Notes: generated by a model from the sequence alone, not told the origin. 54,736 nucleotides of DNA from Gemella sp. GH3 (GCF_013415425.1 NZ_JACBYC010000024.1:1-54736), one strand, 5' to 3'; positions 32,401 through 41,387 are shown, counted from the first letter of the stretch. Translations and numbers: made by a program.

Positions 32401-32772
32401 ATGATTTTAATAACTAATAATCCAAGATTTAAAAAACTAGATATAAAAAATTTAAAAATAGAATATTATGATACAGATTATTTTCATATTTTAGAAATAA
32501 CTCGTGATTATGTTCATAAAAATTATGAAATATTGACACATCCTTTATATGGAAGTGTAAAGCCAAATGAAACTATTTATAGGACTATTTTGGTGACTAA
32601 GAATGATAGCTTAAACTATAATTCTGTAACATTAATATCTGAAGCTATAGATACTTTTATTAAATTCAAAAAAAATAAAGTAACGCCCACTTGGAATGAT
32701 AAGGTAAAAGATGATTTTAGTGTTATAGATTATGACTTATTAATAAATGCTATAAAGAGAATAATAAATTAA
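32401..32772 (+). CDS. grdX: GrdX family protein
   Basis: A 123-residue protein of the GrdX family, encoded at the head of many glycine reductase operons; its job is unknown. It begins MILITNNPRFKKL and has a central HPLYGSVKPNETIYRTILV segment. No signal peptide or membrane helix is seen. AGGAG stands 6 nt before the ATG, just after the riboswitch terminator. The call rests on both sequence character and operon position. trxB follows after 14 nt. Confidence 0.8.
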   Translation: MILITNNPRFKKLDIKNLKIEYYDTDYFHILEITRDYVHKNYEILTHPLYGSVKPNETIYRTILVTKNDSLNYNSVTLISEAIDTFIKFKKNKVTPTWNDKVKDDFSVIDYDLLINAIKRIIN

Positions 32773-32786
32773 AAAGGAGGTACTAT

Positions 32787-33731
32787 ATGGCAGAACATTT
32801 TGATCTAATAATTATAGGTTCGGGACCGGCTGGTCTATCATCTGCACTCTATGCATCAAGAGCAAAACTTAAAACATTAGTTTTGGAAAAAGGTAAAAAT
32901 GGAGGTCAAGCAGCTTCGACACACCTTATTGAGAATTATCCAGGATCAATAGAAAATCCTACAGGTCCAAACTTGATAAATAGAATGCTAGAACAAGCTA
33001 AGAGTTTTGGTGCGGAGATTCGTAAGGAAGAGGTTATAGAAGTAGACTTTTCTGGTGATGAAAAAATAGTTAAATGTAAGAGTGGAGATTTATCTGCTAA
33101 AGCAGTAGTTATAGCTACAGGAGCAACGCCTAGAAAGATGGATGCTCCAGGTATTAAAGAATTATCAGGTAAAGGTGTATCTTATTGTGCAACCTGTGAT
33201 GCGGATTTCTTCCAGGACTTAGATGTATATGTTGTAGGTGGAGGAAATAGTGCTATAGAAGAAGCTATATTCTTGTCTAAATTTGCACGTTCGGTAAATA
33301 TAGTTCATATGCTATCAGATTTCCAATGTGAAAATATAATTTTAGAGAAAGCTCAAAATACGCCTAATATTACTATTAAGACTCGTACAGTAGTACAAGA
33401 GGTAAAAGGTGATGGTATTTTAGAAGCAATAGTATTCAAAAACCTAGATACAGATGAAGTTTATGAAATAGAAGCTGATGAAGATGATGGAACTATGGGA
33501 TTATTTATCTTTATAGGATATGTACCACAAACAGAATTATTTAAAGATAAAGTAGATTTAAATAGTAATGGCTATGTAATCGCTAGTGAAGATACAAAAA
33601 CTAGTGTTCCAGGAGTTTTTGTTGCAGGTGATTGTAGGATAAAAGAAATACGTCAAGTAGTTACAGCTGCTTCTGATGGGGCGGTATCAGCTATTATGGC
33701 AGAAAGATACATTAGTGAAAAATTTGAATAA
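32787..33731 (+). CDS. trxB: Thioredoxin reductase, glycine reductase-linked
   Basis: A 314-residue flavoprotein that moves electrons from NADPH or a similar donor to thioredoxin. It has the FAD motif GSGPAGLSSALYASRA, the redox pair CATC (about 134-137), the nucleotide motif VGGGNSAIEEA and the C-terminal GVFVAGDCRIKEIRQVVTAA. Its position between grdX and trxA assigns it to glycine reductase electron supply, possibly besides a housekeeping copy elsewhere. Confidence 0.93.
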   Translation: MAEHFDLIIIGSGPAGLSSALYASRAKLKTLVLEKGKNGGQAASTHLIENYPGSIENPTGPNLINRMLEQAKSFGAEIRKEEVIEVDFSGDEKIVKCKSGDLSAKAVVIATGATPRKMDAPGIKELSGKGVSYCATCDADFFQDLDVYVVGGGNSAIEEAIFLSKFARSVNIVHMLSDFQCENIILEKAQNTPNITIKTRTVVQEVKGDGILEAIVFKNLDTDEVYEIEADEDDGTMGLFIFIGYVPQTELFKDKVDLNSNGYVIASEDTKTSVPGVFVAGDCRIKEIRQVVTAASDGAVSAIMAERYISEKFE

Positions 33732-33754
33732 TAAATAATTAGGAGGGCTAAAAT

Positions 33755-34072
33755 ATGTTAGCAGTAGATAAAACTACTTTTGAAGCAGAGGTTTTAGAAG
33801 CAGAAGGTTATGTTTTTGTAGATTTTTGGAGTGAGGGATGTGAACCTTGTAAGGCACTTTTACCAGAAGTTCATAAATTAGCAGAAAAATATAGTGGAAA
33901 TATGAAATTTGTTTCTTTGGAAACAACAAAAGCTAGAAGATTAGCCATTAAACAAAAAGTTTTAGGGTTACCTACACTTGCAGTATATAAAGATGGTGAA
34001 AAATTAGAAGAGGTTACAAAAGATGATGCTACTATAGAAAATATAGAAGCATTGATAACAAAATATATTTAA
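33755..34072 (+). CDS. trxA: Thioredoxin, glycine reductase-linked
   Basis: A 105-residue thioredoxin with active site WSEGCEPCK in place of the common WCGPCK; similar atypical sites occur in thioredoxins of glycine reductase clusters. The [11 protein letters not shown] cis-proline region is present. It should reduce the oxidised selenoprotein A after each turnover. It is tightly packed between trxB (23 nt) and grdE (19 nt). Confidence 0.92.
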   Translation: MLAVDKTTFEAEVLEAEGYVFVDFWSEGCEPCKALLPEVHKLAEKYSGNMKFVSLETTKARRLAIKQKVLGLPTLAVYKDGEKLEEVTKDDATIENIEALITKYI

Positions 34073-34091
34073 ATTAAAGGAGGAGCAAGAT

Positions 34092-35378
34092 ATGCGTCTT
34101 GAACTAGGAAAAATTCAAATTAAAGACATTCAATTTTCTTCAGAGTCAAAAATAGAAGGAAATATACTGTATGTTAATAAAGAAGAGCTTATAAAAGCTA
34201 TATGGGATGATGAGAATATTGTTTCAGTTGATATCGATATAGCTAAGCCAGGGGAAAGTGTCCGTATAACACCTGTAAAAGATGTAATAGAGCCTAGAGT
34301 AAAAGTAGAAGGGCGAGGAGGAATTTTCCCAGGAATACTATCTAAAGTAGATACAGTAGGAGAAGGTAAAACTATAGCACTAAAAGGTATGGCAGTAGTT
34401 ACTACAGGTAAGATAGTAGGATTCCAAGAAGGCATTATTGATATGACTGGAATAGGTGCTGATTATACACCATTTTCTAAATTAAATAATTTAGTAGTTA
34501 TAGCAGAGCCGGCAGACAATGTAAAACAACATGATCACGAAAAAGCTGTTAGATATATTGGGTTCAAAGCTGCTAAATATTTAGGAGAATTAGCTCGTAA
34601 TTTAGAGCCAGAAGAAACAGTAGTATATGAAACAAGACCATTGTTAGAGCAAATAGCAGAATATCCAGATTTACCTAAAGTTGGATACGTATATATGTTA
34701 CAAACACAAGGATTATTACATGATACTTATGTTTACGGTGTAGATGCAAAACAAATAGTTCCTACTATCCTTTATCCTACAGAATTAATGGACGGGGCAA
34801 TTGTTAGTGGAAACTGTGTGTCAGCGTGTGATAAAAACCCAACATACGTACACTTAAATAATGGAATTGTTGAAGATTTATATGAAAAACATGGTAAAGA
34901 AATTAACTTCTTAGGAGTTATAATTACTAACGAAAATGTTTATTTAATGGACAAAGAAAGATCTTCTAACTGGACTGCAAAATTAAGTAGTTATTTAGGA
35001 TTAGATGCCGTAATAATCTCACAAGAAGGATTTGGTAATCCAGATACAGACTTAATAATGAACTGTAAAAAAATAGAAAATGAAAATATAAAAACTGTTA
35101 TCGTTACCGATGAATATGCAGGTCAAGACGGAGCAAGTCAAAGTTTAGCAGATGCAGACGCAAAAGCTGATGCAGTAGTTACTGGAGGAAATGCTAATGA
35201 AGTAGTAGTTCTGCCTAAACTAGATAAAATTATAGGACATATAGATGTTGTTAATGTCATAGCTGGAGGAAATCAAGATTCTCTAAGAGAAGATGGAACT
35301 ATAGAAGTAGAAATTCAAGCTATTACAGGTTCAACAAATGAAACAGGATTTGGATATTTATCAACAAAAACATATTAA
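34092..35378 (+). CDS. grdE: Glycine reductase proprotein GrdE (substrate-binding protein B, pyruvoyl)
   Basis: GrdE is one of the two chains of the glycine-specific protein B. The 428-residue proprotein is expected to self-cleave ahead of Cys242 (in IVSGNCVSACDKNP), which becomes a pyruvoyl group that forms a Schiff base with glycine. The codon for this cysteine is at 34815-34817. The N-terminal half begins MRLELGKIQIKDIQFSSESK. The preserved cysteine suggests an active enzyme. Specificity for glycine rather than sarcosine or betaine is supported by the grdE-grdB pairing and the glycine riboswitch. Confidence 0.93.
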   Translation: MRLELGKIQIKDIQFSSESKIEGNILYVNKEELIKAIWDDENIVSVDIDIAKPGESVRITPVKDVIEPRVKVEGRGGIFPGILSKVDTVGEGKTIALKGMAVVTTGKIVGFQEGIIDMTGIGADYTPFSKLNNLVVIAEPADNVKQHDHEKAVRYIGFKAAKYLGELARNLEPEETVVYETRPLLEQIAEYPDLPKVGYVYMLQTQGLLHDTYVYGVDAKQIVPTILYPTELMDGAIVSGNCVSACDKNPTYVHLNNGIVEDLYEKHGKEINFLGVIITNENVYLMDKERSSNWTAKLSSYLGLDAVIISQEGFGNPDTDLIMNCKKIENENIKTVIVTDEYAGQDGASQSLADADAKADAVVTGGNANEVVVLPKLDKIIGHIDVVNVIAGGNQDSLREDGTIEVEIQAITGSTNETGFGYLSTKTY

Positions 35379-35397
35379 TTAATGGAGGAAAAAGATA

Positions 35398-35856
35398 ATG
35401 AGTAGTCTAAAAAATAAAAAGATAGTTATTATCGGAGACCGTGACGGAATTCCGGGATTAGCTATAGAAGAATGCGTAAAAACTATAGAGGGGACTGAAG
35501 TAGTATTTTCATCTACTGAGTGTTTTGTCTGAACGGCTGCAGGCGCTATGGACTTAGAAAACCAAAAACGTGTTAAAGAAGCTGCTGATAAATATGGAGC
35601 AGAAAACGTTGTGGTATTACTAGGTGCATCAGAAGCCGAAGCTGCTGGTCTAGCAGCTGAAACAGTAACTGTTGGAGATCCAACATTTGCAGGAGTTTTA
35701 GCAGGAGTTGCATTAAACTTAGCTGTGTATCATGTATTAGAAGAAGAAGTAAAAGAACAATTTGATCAAGCTGTTTATGAAGAACAAATGGGTATGATGG
35801 AAATGGTTCTAGACGTGGATGAAATTTCTCAAGAAATGCAAGATATACGAGGATAG
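35398..35856 (+). CDS. grdA: Selenoprotein A of glycine reductase (selenocysteine at UGA)
   Basis: GrdA is the small selenoprotein that takes the carboxymethyl group from protein B and passes it to protein C. Translation from ATG 35398 gives [20 protein letters not shown] and SSTECFV, then a UGA (35530-35532, codon 45) and [17 protein letters not shown], and goes on in the same frame to 35856, 152 residues in all. [15 protein letters not shown] is the known active site of GrdA, with Cys42 and Sec45. A standard gene caller would report only the part after the UGA. GGAGG lies 11-12 nt before the ATG. It needs selenocysteine machinery coded elsewhere. Confidence 0.95.
35536..35560 (+). promoter_or_regulatory. 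Possible SECIS region of grdA
   Basis: Just after the UGA a weak GGC/GCU mini-stem (35535-35547) with loop UGCAGGC can be drawn. It is much less clear than the grdB element, and the exact fold is uncertain. Confidence 0.25.
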
Positions 35857-35881
35857 ATTTGGTAAAAGGAGGATAAGCAAA

Positions 35882-37189
35882 ATGTCGAAAATTAGAGTAG
35901 TACATTATATAAATCAATTTTTTGCTGGAGTTGGTGGAGAAGAGAAGGCTCATATCGAACCAGAACTTAGAAAAGAATTGCCACCTATATCTACACAGCT
36001 ACAAGCAGGATTAGGAACAGATTTTGAAGTAGTAGCTACTGTAGTATGTGGTGATAGTTACTTTAATGAAAACTTAGAAGTTGCACAAGATATTTTAATT
36101 AAAATGATTGAACGTGAGAACCCACAATTATTTATAGCAGGACCTGCGTTTAATGCTGGGCGTTACGGAGTTGCTGCAGGAACTATAACTAAATTAGTTC
36201 AAGAAAAACTTAATATTCCTGCTGTAACAGCTATGTACATAGAAAATCCAGGAGTAGATATGTACAAAAAAGATATCTACATTATCGAAACAGCAGATAG
36301 TGCAGCTGGTATGAGAAAGAGTTTACCTAAATTAGCTAGATTTGCTGCAAAATTTGCTAAAGGAGAGGAAATACTATCTCCTAAAGAAGAAGGATATATA
36401 GCAAGAGGTATAAGAACTAATTTCTTCCACGAAGAAAGAGGATCTAAACGTGCAGTAGATATGCTTATTAAGAAAATAAAAGGAGAAGAGTTCGAAACAG
36501 AGTATCCTATGCCTGATTTCGATAGAGTTGAGCCAAATGCTGCGATCAAAGATTTATCAAAAATAAAGATTGCTTTGGTAACTTCTGGAGGTATTGTACC
36601 TAAAGGAAATCCAGATCATATTGAATCTTCTTCTGCTTCAAAATATGGAGAATATTCTATTGCAGATTTCAAAGATTTAACGGAAGAAACTCACGAAACA
36701 GCTCACGGAGGATATGACCCAGTTTATGCTAATTTAGATGCAGATAGAGTATTACCTGTTGATGTGATGAGAGATTTAGTTGCAGAGGGTGTAGTAGGAG
36801 AATTACACGAGAAATTCTATACTACAGTAGGTAATGGTACTGCAGTAGCAAGTGCGAAAAAATATGCTTCAGAGTTTAGTCAAAAATTACTTGCAGATGG
36901 AGTTCAAGCTGTTATCTTAACATCTACTTGAGGTACGTGTACTCGTTGCGGTGCAACGATGGTTAAAGAAATCGAAAGAGCAGGAATACCAGTAGTACAT
37001 ATGTGTACAGTAGTTCCTATTTCGTTAACAGTTGGAGCTAATAGAATAGTACCAACAATCGCTATACCTCATCCATTAGGTAATCCAGCATTAGATAAAG
37101 CTGATGAGAAAAAACTAAGAAGAAAATTAGTAGAAAAAGCACTAAAAGCCTTAACTACAGAAGTTGAAGGACAAACAGTATTTGAGTAA
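35882..37189 (+). CDS. grdB: Glycine reductase protein B subunit GrdB (selenocysteine at UGA)
   Basis: GrdB is the selenoprotein chain of substrate-specific protein B. The frame from ATG 35882 reads MSKIRVVHYINQFFAGVGGE and reaches VILTST, then UGA (36929-36931, codon 350), GTCTRCGATMVKEIERAGIP and a stop at 37189, in one frame, 435 residues. The STUGTCTRCGATM motif, with U followed by CxxC, is the conserved active site of GrdB, where Sec attacks the glycine-pyruvoyl Schiff base. AAAGGAGG lies 9 nt before the start. A SECIS-like hairpin follows the UGA. Read conventionally it would appear as two separate genes. Confidence 0.95.
36944..36958 (+). promoter_or_regulatory. SECIS-like hairpin after the grdB UGA
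   Basis: CGTTGC GGT GCAACG forms a perfect 6-bp stem with a GGU tip, 12 nt after the UGA. Bacterial SECIS elements are short hairpins just downstream of UGA with a conserved G-U in the apical loop that SelB recognises. The fit in distance and tip is good. Confidence 0.7.
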
Positions 37190-37214
37190 TACTGCATAAC
37201 AAAAGAAAGGGGAT

Positions 37215-37245
37215 AGGAGAGAAGGGTTACTTAGTCTTCTCTCCT
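37215..37245 (+). promoter_or_regulatory. Hairpin covering the ribosome binding region of grdC
   Basis: AGGAGAGAAG (37215-37224) pairs perfectly with CTTCTCTCCT (37236-37245), extended by one T-A pair, with an 11-nt loop. No T run follows, so it is not a terminator. It hides an AGGAG sequence. The other candidate, AAAGGGG (37206-37212), is 43 nt before the ATG, but only about 12 nt away if the hairpin is folded. Confidence 0.65.
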
Positions 37246-37255
37246 AAAATGAAAA

Positions 37256-38776
37256 ATGAACTATCCAGTATTTAAAGGAACAGGATATGTATTAATTCAT
37301 ACACCTGATATGATAGTTGAGAATGGATCAACTTGTGAAATAGAAAAAATAACAAATCCTGATTCAGAATTTTTAAAAGAAGTAAAAAATCATATTAGAA
37401 CTTACGATGAAGTAGTAAACTATTTACCTAATCAAGTATATATAGGTAATAAAAAACCAGAAGATTTAAATAACTATCCTATGCCATGGTATGATATTAA
37501 AGATTACCAAGGAAATAGATTTGGTAAATTTGGTCAAATAGTTCCGCAAGATGAGTTCATAGCTATTATGCAACTTTGTGATACATTTGATTTGGTGAAG
37601 TTATCAGAAGAGTTTGTTACTGCTGTAAAACCTAAAATTGAAGAAAATTTCCCTGAATTAAGTTACCTATTTGATAAATTAAAAGGTAGTGATGTTTCTA
37701 CGTTAGAAAGTGGTAGTCAACCATTAATTAATGATGGAAAAATAGTGGGATACATAAAAAAAGCTCACGACGTAGATGTCAATTTAAATGCTCATGTTAT
37801 ATTTGAAAATCTAGTAGTAAAAGCTTCAGGAGTAATATCAGTATTAGAATTATTTAAGAATACAGACACTAGATTAGAAGATATTGATTATGTTATAGAA
37901 TGTTCAGAAGAGGCGTGTGGAGATATTAACCAACGTGGAGGAGGAAATTTTGCCAAAGCTATAGCAGAAACATGTAACTTGATTAATGCAACAGGGTCTG
38001 ACGTGCGTGGATTCTGTGCGGCACCAGCTCATGCGTTGATAAATGCTTCATCTCTAGTTCAAGCTAAAGTTTATAAGAATGTATTAGTAGTAGCTGGTGG
38101 AGCAAGTGCAAAATTAGGTATGAATGCCAAAGATCATGTAAAAAAAGGATTACCTGTTTTAGAAGATGTTTTAGGTGGATTTGCAGTACTAGTTTCTGAA
38201 AATGATGGCAAGAGTCCAGTAGTCAGAACAGATTTAGTAGGAAAGCATAATGTTGGAACAGGATCTTCACCACAAGCAGTAATGTCTGCTTTAGTAATAA
38301 GTGGTTTAGAAAAAGCAGGTTTAAAAGTTACAGATGTTGATGTATTTTCAGTAGAAATGCAAAACCCTGATATAACTAAAGCGGCTGGTGCAGGAAATGT
38401 TCCAGAAGCTAATTACAAAATGATTGGTGCATTAGCAGTAATGAGAGGCGATATAGAGAAGAAAGACTTGAAATCATTTATTGAGAATAAAGGACTTCCA
38501 GGATGGGCGCCAACACAAGGACATATTCCATCAGGTGTACCTTATTTAGGATTTATGATGGATGATCTTACTACTGGAGATAAGAATAGAGCTATGGTTA
38601 TAGGTAAGGGAAGTCTGTTCTTAGGAAGAATGACTAACCAGTTTGATGGTGCATCATTTATAGTAGAGAGAAATAGCGGAATAACAGAAGAAACTAATAC
38701 TGTGTCGAAAGATGAAATAAGAAAAATTATAGCAGAATCAATAAGAAAATTTGCTCAAAATATAGTAGAAGAGTAG
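37256..38776 (+). CDS. grdC: Glycine reductase protein C subunit beta, GrdC
   Basis: GrdC and GrdD make protein C, which turns the Se-carboxymethyl group on GrdA into acetyl phosphate. The 506-residue protein begins MNYPVFKGTGYVLIHTPDMI. A thiolase/FabH-like core is suggested by IECSEEACGDINQRGGGNFA and GFCAAPAHALINASSLVQAK, which contain conserved cysteines. It lies 66 nt after grdB, the widest gap in the operon, and that gap folds into a strong hairpin. grdD starts 12 nt downstream. Confidence 0.94.
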   Translation: MNYPVFKGTGYVLIHTPDMIVENGSTCEIEKITNPDSEFLKEVKNHIRTYDEVVNYLPNQVYIGNKKPEDLNNYPMPWYDIKDYQGNRFGKFGQIVPQDEFIAIMQLCDTFDLVKLSEEFVTAVKPKIEENFPELSYLFDKLKGSDVSTLESGSQPLINDGKIVGYIKKAHDVDVNLNAHVIFENLVVKASGVISVLELFKNTDTRLEDIDYVIECSEEACGDINQRGGGNFAKAIAETCNLINATGSDVRGFCAAPAHALINASSLVQAKVYKNVLVVAGGASAKLGMNAKDHVKKGLPVLEDVLGGFAVLVSENDGKSPVVRTDLVGKHNVGTGSSPQAVMSALVISGLEKAGLKVTDVDVFSVEMQNPDITKAAGAGNVPEANYKMIGALAVMRGDIEKKDLKSFIENKGLPGWAPTQGHIPSGVPYLGFMMDDLTTGDKNRAMVIGKGSLFLGRMTNQFDGASFIVERNSGITEETNTVSKDEIRKIIAESIRKFAQNIVEE

Positions 38777-38788
38777 AGGTGATGCTGT

Positions 38789-39931
38789 ATGAGTAAAAAA
38801 ATAGTTTCAGAAGTTTTATTAGAACTAGCAGATTCTATAGAAACAGGAAATTTTAGAAAAAAACTTAAAGTAGGATTAACCACTCTAGGAAGTGAACACG
38901 GTACAGAAAATCTTATAGCAGGGGCAAAATTGGCGAAAAATGACTTGTTTGACATAGTTTTAATAGGTCAAGGACACGAAGATTTTGAAAGTTATAAAGC
39001 TACTACAGAAGAAGAAAGCCATAAGATAATGGAACAGTTATTAGACACTGGAGAAATAGCATCGTGTGTAACATTACATTATAACTTTCCTATAGGTGTT
39101 TCTACTGTAGGACGTGTGATAACACCAGCAAAAGGAAAAGAAATGCTTATTGCAACTACTACAGGAACATCTTCTACAGATAGAGTAGAAGCAATGGTAA
39201 GGAACGCTATTTACGGTATTGCTACAGCAAAATCAATAGGAATAAAAGAACCTACGGTAGGGATAATAAATATTGATGGGGCACGTCAAGTAGAAAAAAC
39301 ACTATTAAATCTAAAAAACAATGGCTATAATTTTGAATTTACAGAATCACAAAGATCTGATGGAGGCTCAATAATGCGTGGTAATGATTTACTTATGGGA
39401 ACTCCTGATGTTATGATTACAGACTCTTTAACTGGCAATATATTTATGAAGCTGTTCTCTTCTTATCATACAGGAGGAGATTATGAAGCTCAAGGTTATG
39501 GATACGGTCCAGGTATTGGTGAGGACTATTCTAGAAAAATTCTAATATTATCACGAGCATCAGGATCAACAGTAGTAGCAAAATCACTACAATATGCTTA
39601 TGAAGTAGCTTTAGGAGAAGTCGATAAAATAGCTAAAAAAGAATTTGTAGAAGCTAAAAAAGCAGGTTTAGAACAAATATTAGGAGAATTAAAAAATAAA
39701 AAACAAACATCAACTAGTGATGAAAAAGTAGTTATGCCTCCTAAAGAAACTGTTACAGCTTCTATAGCAGGAGTAGATATTTTAGACTTAGAAGATGCTG
39801 TAAAAATATTATGGCAAAAAGGTGTTTATGCCGAAAGTGGAATGGGTTGTACAGGACCTATTATCTTAGTAAATGAAACAAAAGAAGAATTAGCTACAAC
39901 AATATTACAAGAAAGTAATATGCTAGCTTAA
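38789..39931 (+). CDS. grdD: Glycine reductase protein C subunit alpha, GrdD
   Basis: GrdD is the acetyl phosphate-forming chain of protein C and resembles PlsX/phosphotransacetylase-like proteins. The 380-residue product has a cysteine near the C-terminus (ESGMGCTGPIILVNE, about Cys354) matching the residue shown in clostridial GrdD to carry the acetyl or carboxymethyl group. Acetate kinase elsewhere would then make ATP from acetyl phosphate. GAGGTGATG lies just upstream. It is the last gene of the operon, which ends in a strong terminator. Confidence 0.94.
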   Translation: MSKKIVSEVLLELADSIETGNFRKKLKVGLTTLGSEHGTENLIAGAKLAKNDLFDIVLIGQGHEDFESYKATTEEESHKIMEQLLDTGEIASCVTLHYNFPIGVSTVGRVITPAKGKEMLIATTTGTSSTDRVEAMVRNAIYGIATAKSIGIKEPTVGIINIDGARQVEKTLLNLKNNGYNFEFTESQRSDGGSIMRGNDLLMGTPDVMITDSLTGNIFMKLFSSYHTGGDYEAQGYGYGPGIGEDYSRKILILSRASGSTVVAKSLQYAYEVALGEVDKIAKKEFVEAKKAGLEQILGELKNKKQTSTSDEKVVMPPKETVTASIAGVDILDLEDAVKILWQKGVYAESGMGCTGPIILVNETKEELATTILQESNMLA

Positions 39932-39976
39932 AAGAAAAGCGATACACATAATAATTGTGTGTATCGCTTTTCTTGT
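39932..39976. terminator. Terminator of the grd operon, usable from both sides
   Basis: A perfect 17-bp stem, AAGAAAAGCGATACACA (39932-39948) with its complement at 39958-39974, has a 9-nt loop and lies between grdD and the convergent HIT gene. Confidence 0.88.
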
Positions 39977-39999
39977 TTATTGTATAATTATATTATTTT

Positions 40000-40425
40000 T
40001 TATAGTTTAGATACTATTCTTTTTTGAATTTCTATGAATTGTTCATCAGAAAGTTTTTCTGACGGATATTTTATTTCTAAATTATCAAAATGTAAATCTT
40101 TGTCTTTATATCTAGGAACTATATGGAAATGAAGGTGGAATACAACTTGTCCAGCAAATTCTTCATTATTTTGGAATATGTTAACTCCGTCTGCTCCAAA
40201 ACTGTCTTTGACAGCATTAGCTATTTTTGGAAGTGCAGCCCCTATATGACTGGCAGTTTCACTGTCACAATCTAAAATGTTTTTACAATGTTTTTTGGGG
40301 ATAACTAGAGTGTGACCCTTTGTAACAGGAAATATGTCCAAAAATGCATAAACAAAATCATCTTCATAAATTTTGTAGCTAGGTAATTCATTATCTAATA
40401 TTTTTTCAAAAATTGTTTTTTCCAT
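40000..40425 (-). CDS. HIT-family nucleotide hydrolase
   Basis: A 141-residue histidine-triad protein with the HxHxH motif HLHFHIVPRY near the C-terminus and VIPKKHCKNILD in the middle. HIT/HinT proteins hydrolyse nucleoside phosphoramidates or dinucleoside phosphates such as AMP-lysine. It follows the purine nucleoside phosphorylase gene by 11 nt on the same strand, so the two form a small operon concerned with nucleotides. AAGGAG precedes the start. Confidence 0.93.
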   Translation of the reverse strand: MEKTIFEKILDNELPSYKIYEDDFVYAFLDIFPVTKGHTLVIPKKHCKNILDCDSETASHIGAALPKIANAVKDSFGADGVNIFQNNEEFAGQVVFHLHFHIVPRYKDKDLHFDNLEIKYPSEKLSDEQFIEIQKRIVSKL

Positions 40426-40436
40426 AAAATTTCTCC

Positions 40437-41261
40437 TTAATTAAGATTTTTAAGAGTAGTATTTAGTAACTTTTTAAGGTTAATACTAATTTGTTGTGCT
40501 GTTTTTAGTACGTGTTCGTGATCGTGATTTTTTTCTTGTATACCAGTTGCCATATTAGTTACGCAAGATAACACTGCTACTGGAAGCCCTGCATGATTAG
40601 CTGCTATTACTTCGGGTACAGTAGACATTCCTACTAAATCACACCCCATAGTTTTGAAAGCTTTTATTTCGGCACGAGTTTCGAAATAAGGTCCCATAAA
40701 GAATCCATATGTTCCATGATGTAAAGTAATATTTAATTCTTTAGCAGAAGAAGATAAACTTTCTACTAATGTAGGATTAAACGGCGTAGTCATATCCACA
40801 AATCTCTCACCAAGTCGTTCGTCATTAACTCCGATAAGTGGATTATCAGTGACTAAAGATATAAAATCATCTAAACAGACGATATCGCCTTCTTTGTAAT
40901 TTGTGTTTATAGCTCCACAAGCATTTGTAATAAATAGTCCCTTAATGTTCATAAACTTAACTACATAAGTCATAAAAGCTACATCTTTCATACTATGACC
41001 TTCGTAGTAATGCAAGCGCCCGTTTAGCACCATAACAGTTTTTCCAGAAATTTGTCCAAAAGTTAATTTATTAGCATGACCTTTAACATTAGATGTAGAT
41101 TTATTTCCAGGAAAATTAGGAATATCAGAATAACTAAGTTCTTTTTGATTTTCTAATTCTAAAGTTATCCCACTACCTAAAACTACAGCGTAGTCAATAT
41201 CTTTTCCATAAAAATCATTTATAAAATTAGCAGCTTCGGTTATTTTGTCATAATAAGTCAT
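40437..41261 (-). CDS. Purine nucleoside phosphorylase, PNP/MTAP family
   Basis: The 274-residue enzyme splits inosine or guanosine (and deoxy forms) with phosphate into base and (deoxy)ribose 1-phosphate. Signature parts are VVLGSGITLELE, NVKGHANKLTFG, NGRLHYYEGHSMKDVAFMTY, ITNACGAIN, FFMGPYFETRAEIKAF and GMSTVPEVIAANHAGLPVAV. These mark the trimeric PNP (PunA/DeoD-I) type. It is divergent from the nucleoside importer genes, so uptake and cleavage are side by side. An extended -10 (TGATATAAT) lies upstream on the minus strand. Confidence 0.93.
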   Translation of the reverse strand: MTYYDKITEAANFINDFYGKDIDYAVVLGSGITLELENQKELSYSDIPNFPGNKSTSNVKGHANKLTFGQISGKTVMVLNGRLHYYEGHSMKDVAFMTYVVKFMNIKGLFITNACGAINTNYKEGDIVCLDDFISLVTDNPLIGVNDERLGERFVDMTTPFNPTLVESLSSSAKELNITLHHGTYGFFMGPYFETRAEIKAFKTMGCDLVGMSTVPEVIAANHAGLPVAVLSCVTNMATGIQEKNHDHEHVLKTAQQISINLKKLLNTTLKNLN

Positions 41262-41349
41262 ATTAATTCTCCTTGTAGTTTATTATATAAAAAATTATAT
41301 CAAAAAATAACATAAAAATAAATAGAGGTTACATACATCTTAAAATATA

Positions 41350-41387
41350 AAAAAACGTTTGCATTTTGTTTATTAATATGTTATATT
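41350..41387 (+). promoter_or_regulatory. Promoter of the first BMP gene with a cre-like site
   Basis: TTGCAT (41359-41364), 17 nt and TATATT (41382-41387) form the promoter. AAAAAACGTTTGCA (41350-41363) overlaps its -35 and matches 12 of 14 positions of the CcpA site consensus, so catabolite control is possible but unproven. Confidence 0.45.

Noticed and set aside
35548-35856. A separate 102-residue gene after the grdA UGA
   Set aside because: It is the C-terminal part of GrdA; the upstream frame, its ribosome binding site and the CFVUTAAGAM motif join across the UGA.
36959-37189. A separate 76-residue gene after the grdB UGA
   Set aside because: It continues GrdB in the same frame after the Sec codon and has no start signal of its own.
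37215-37245. The grdB-grdC hairpin as an intrinsic terminator
   Set aside because: No T run follows and the downstream genes grdC and grdD are essential parts of the same complex.
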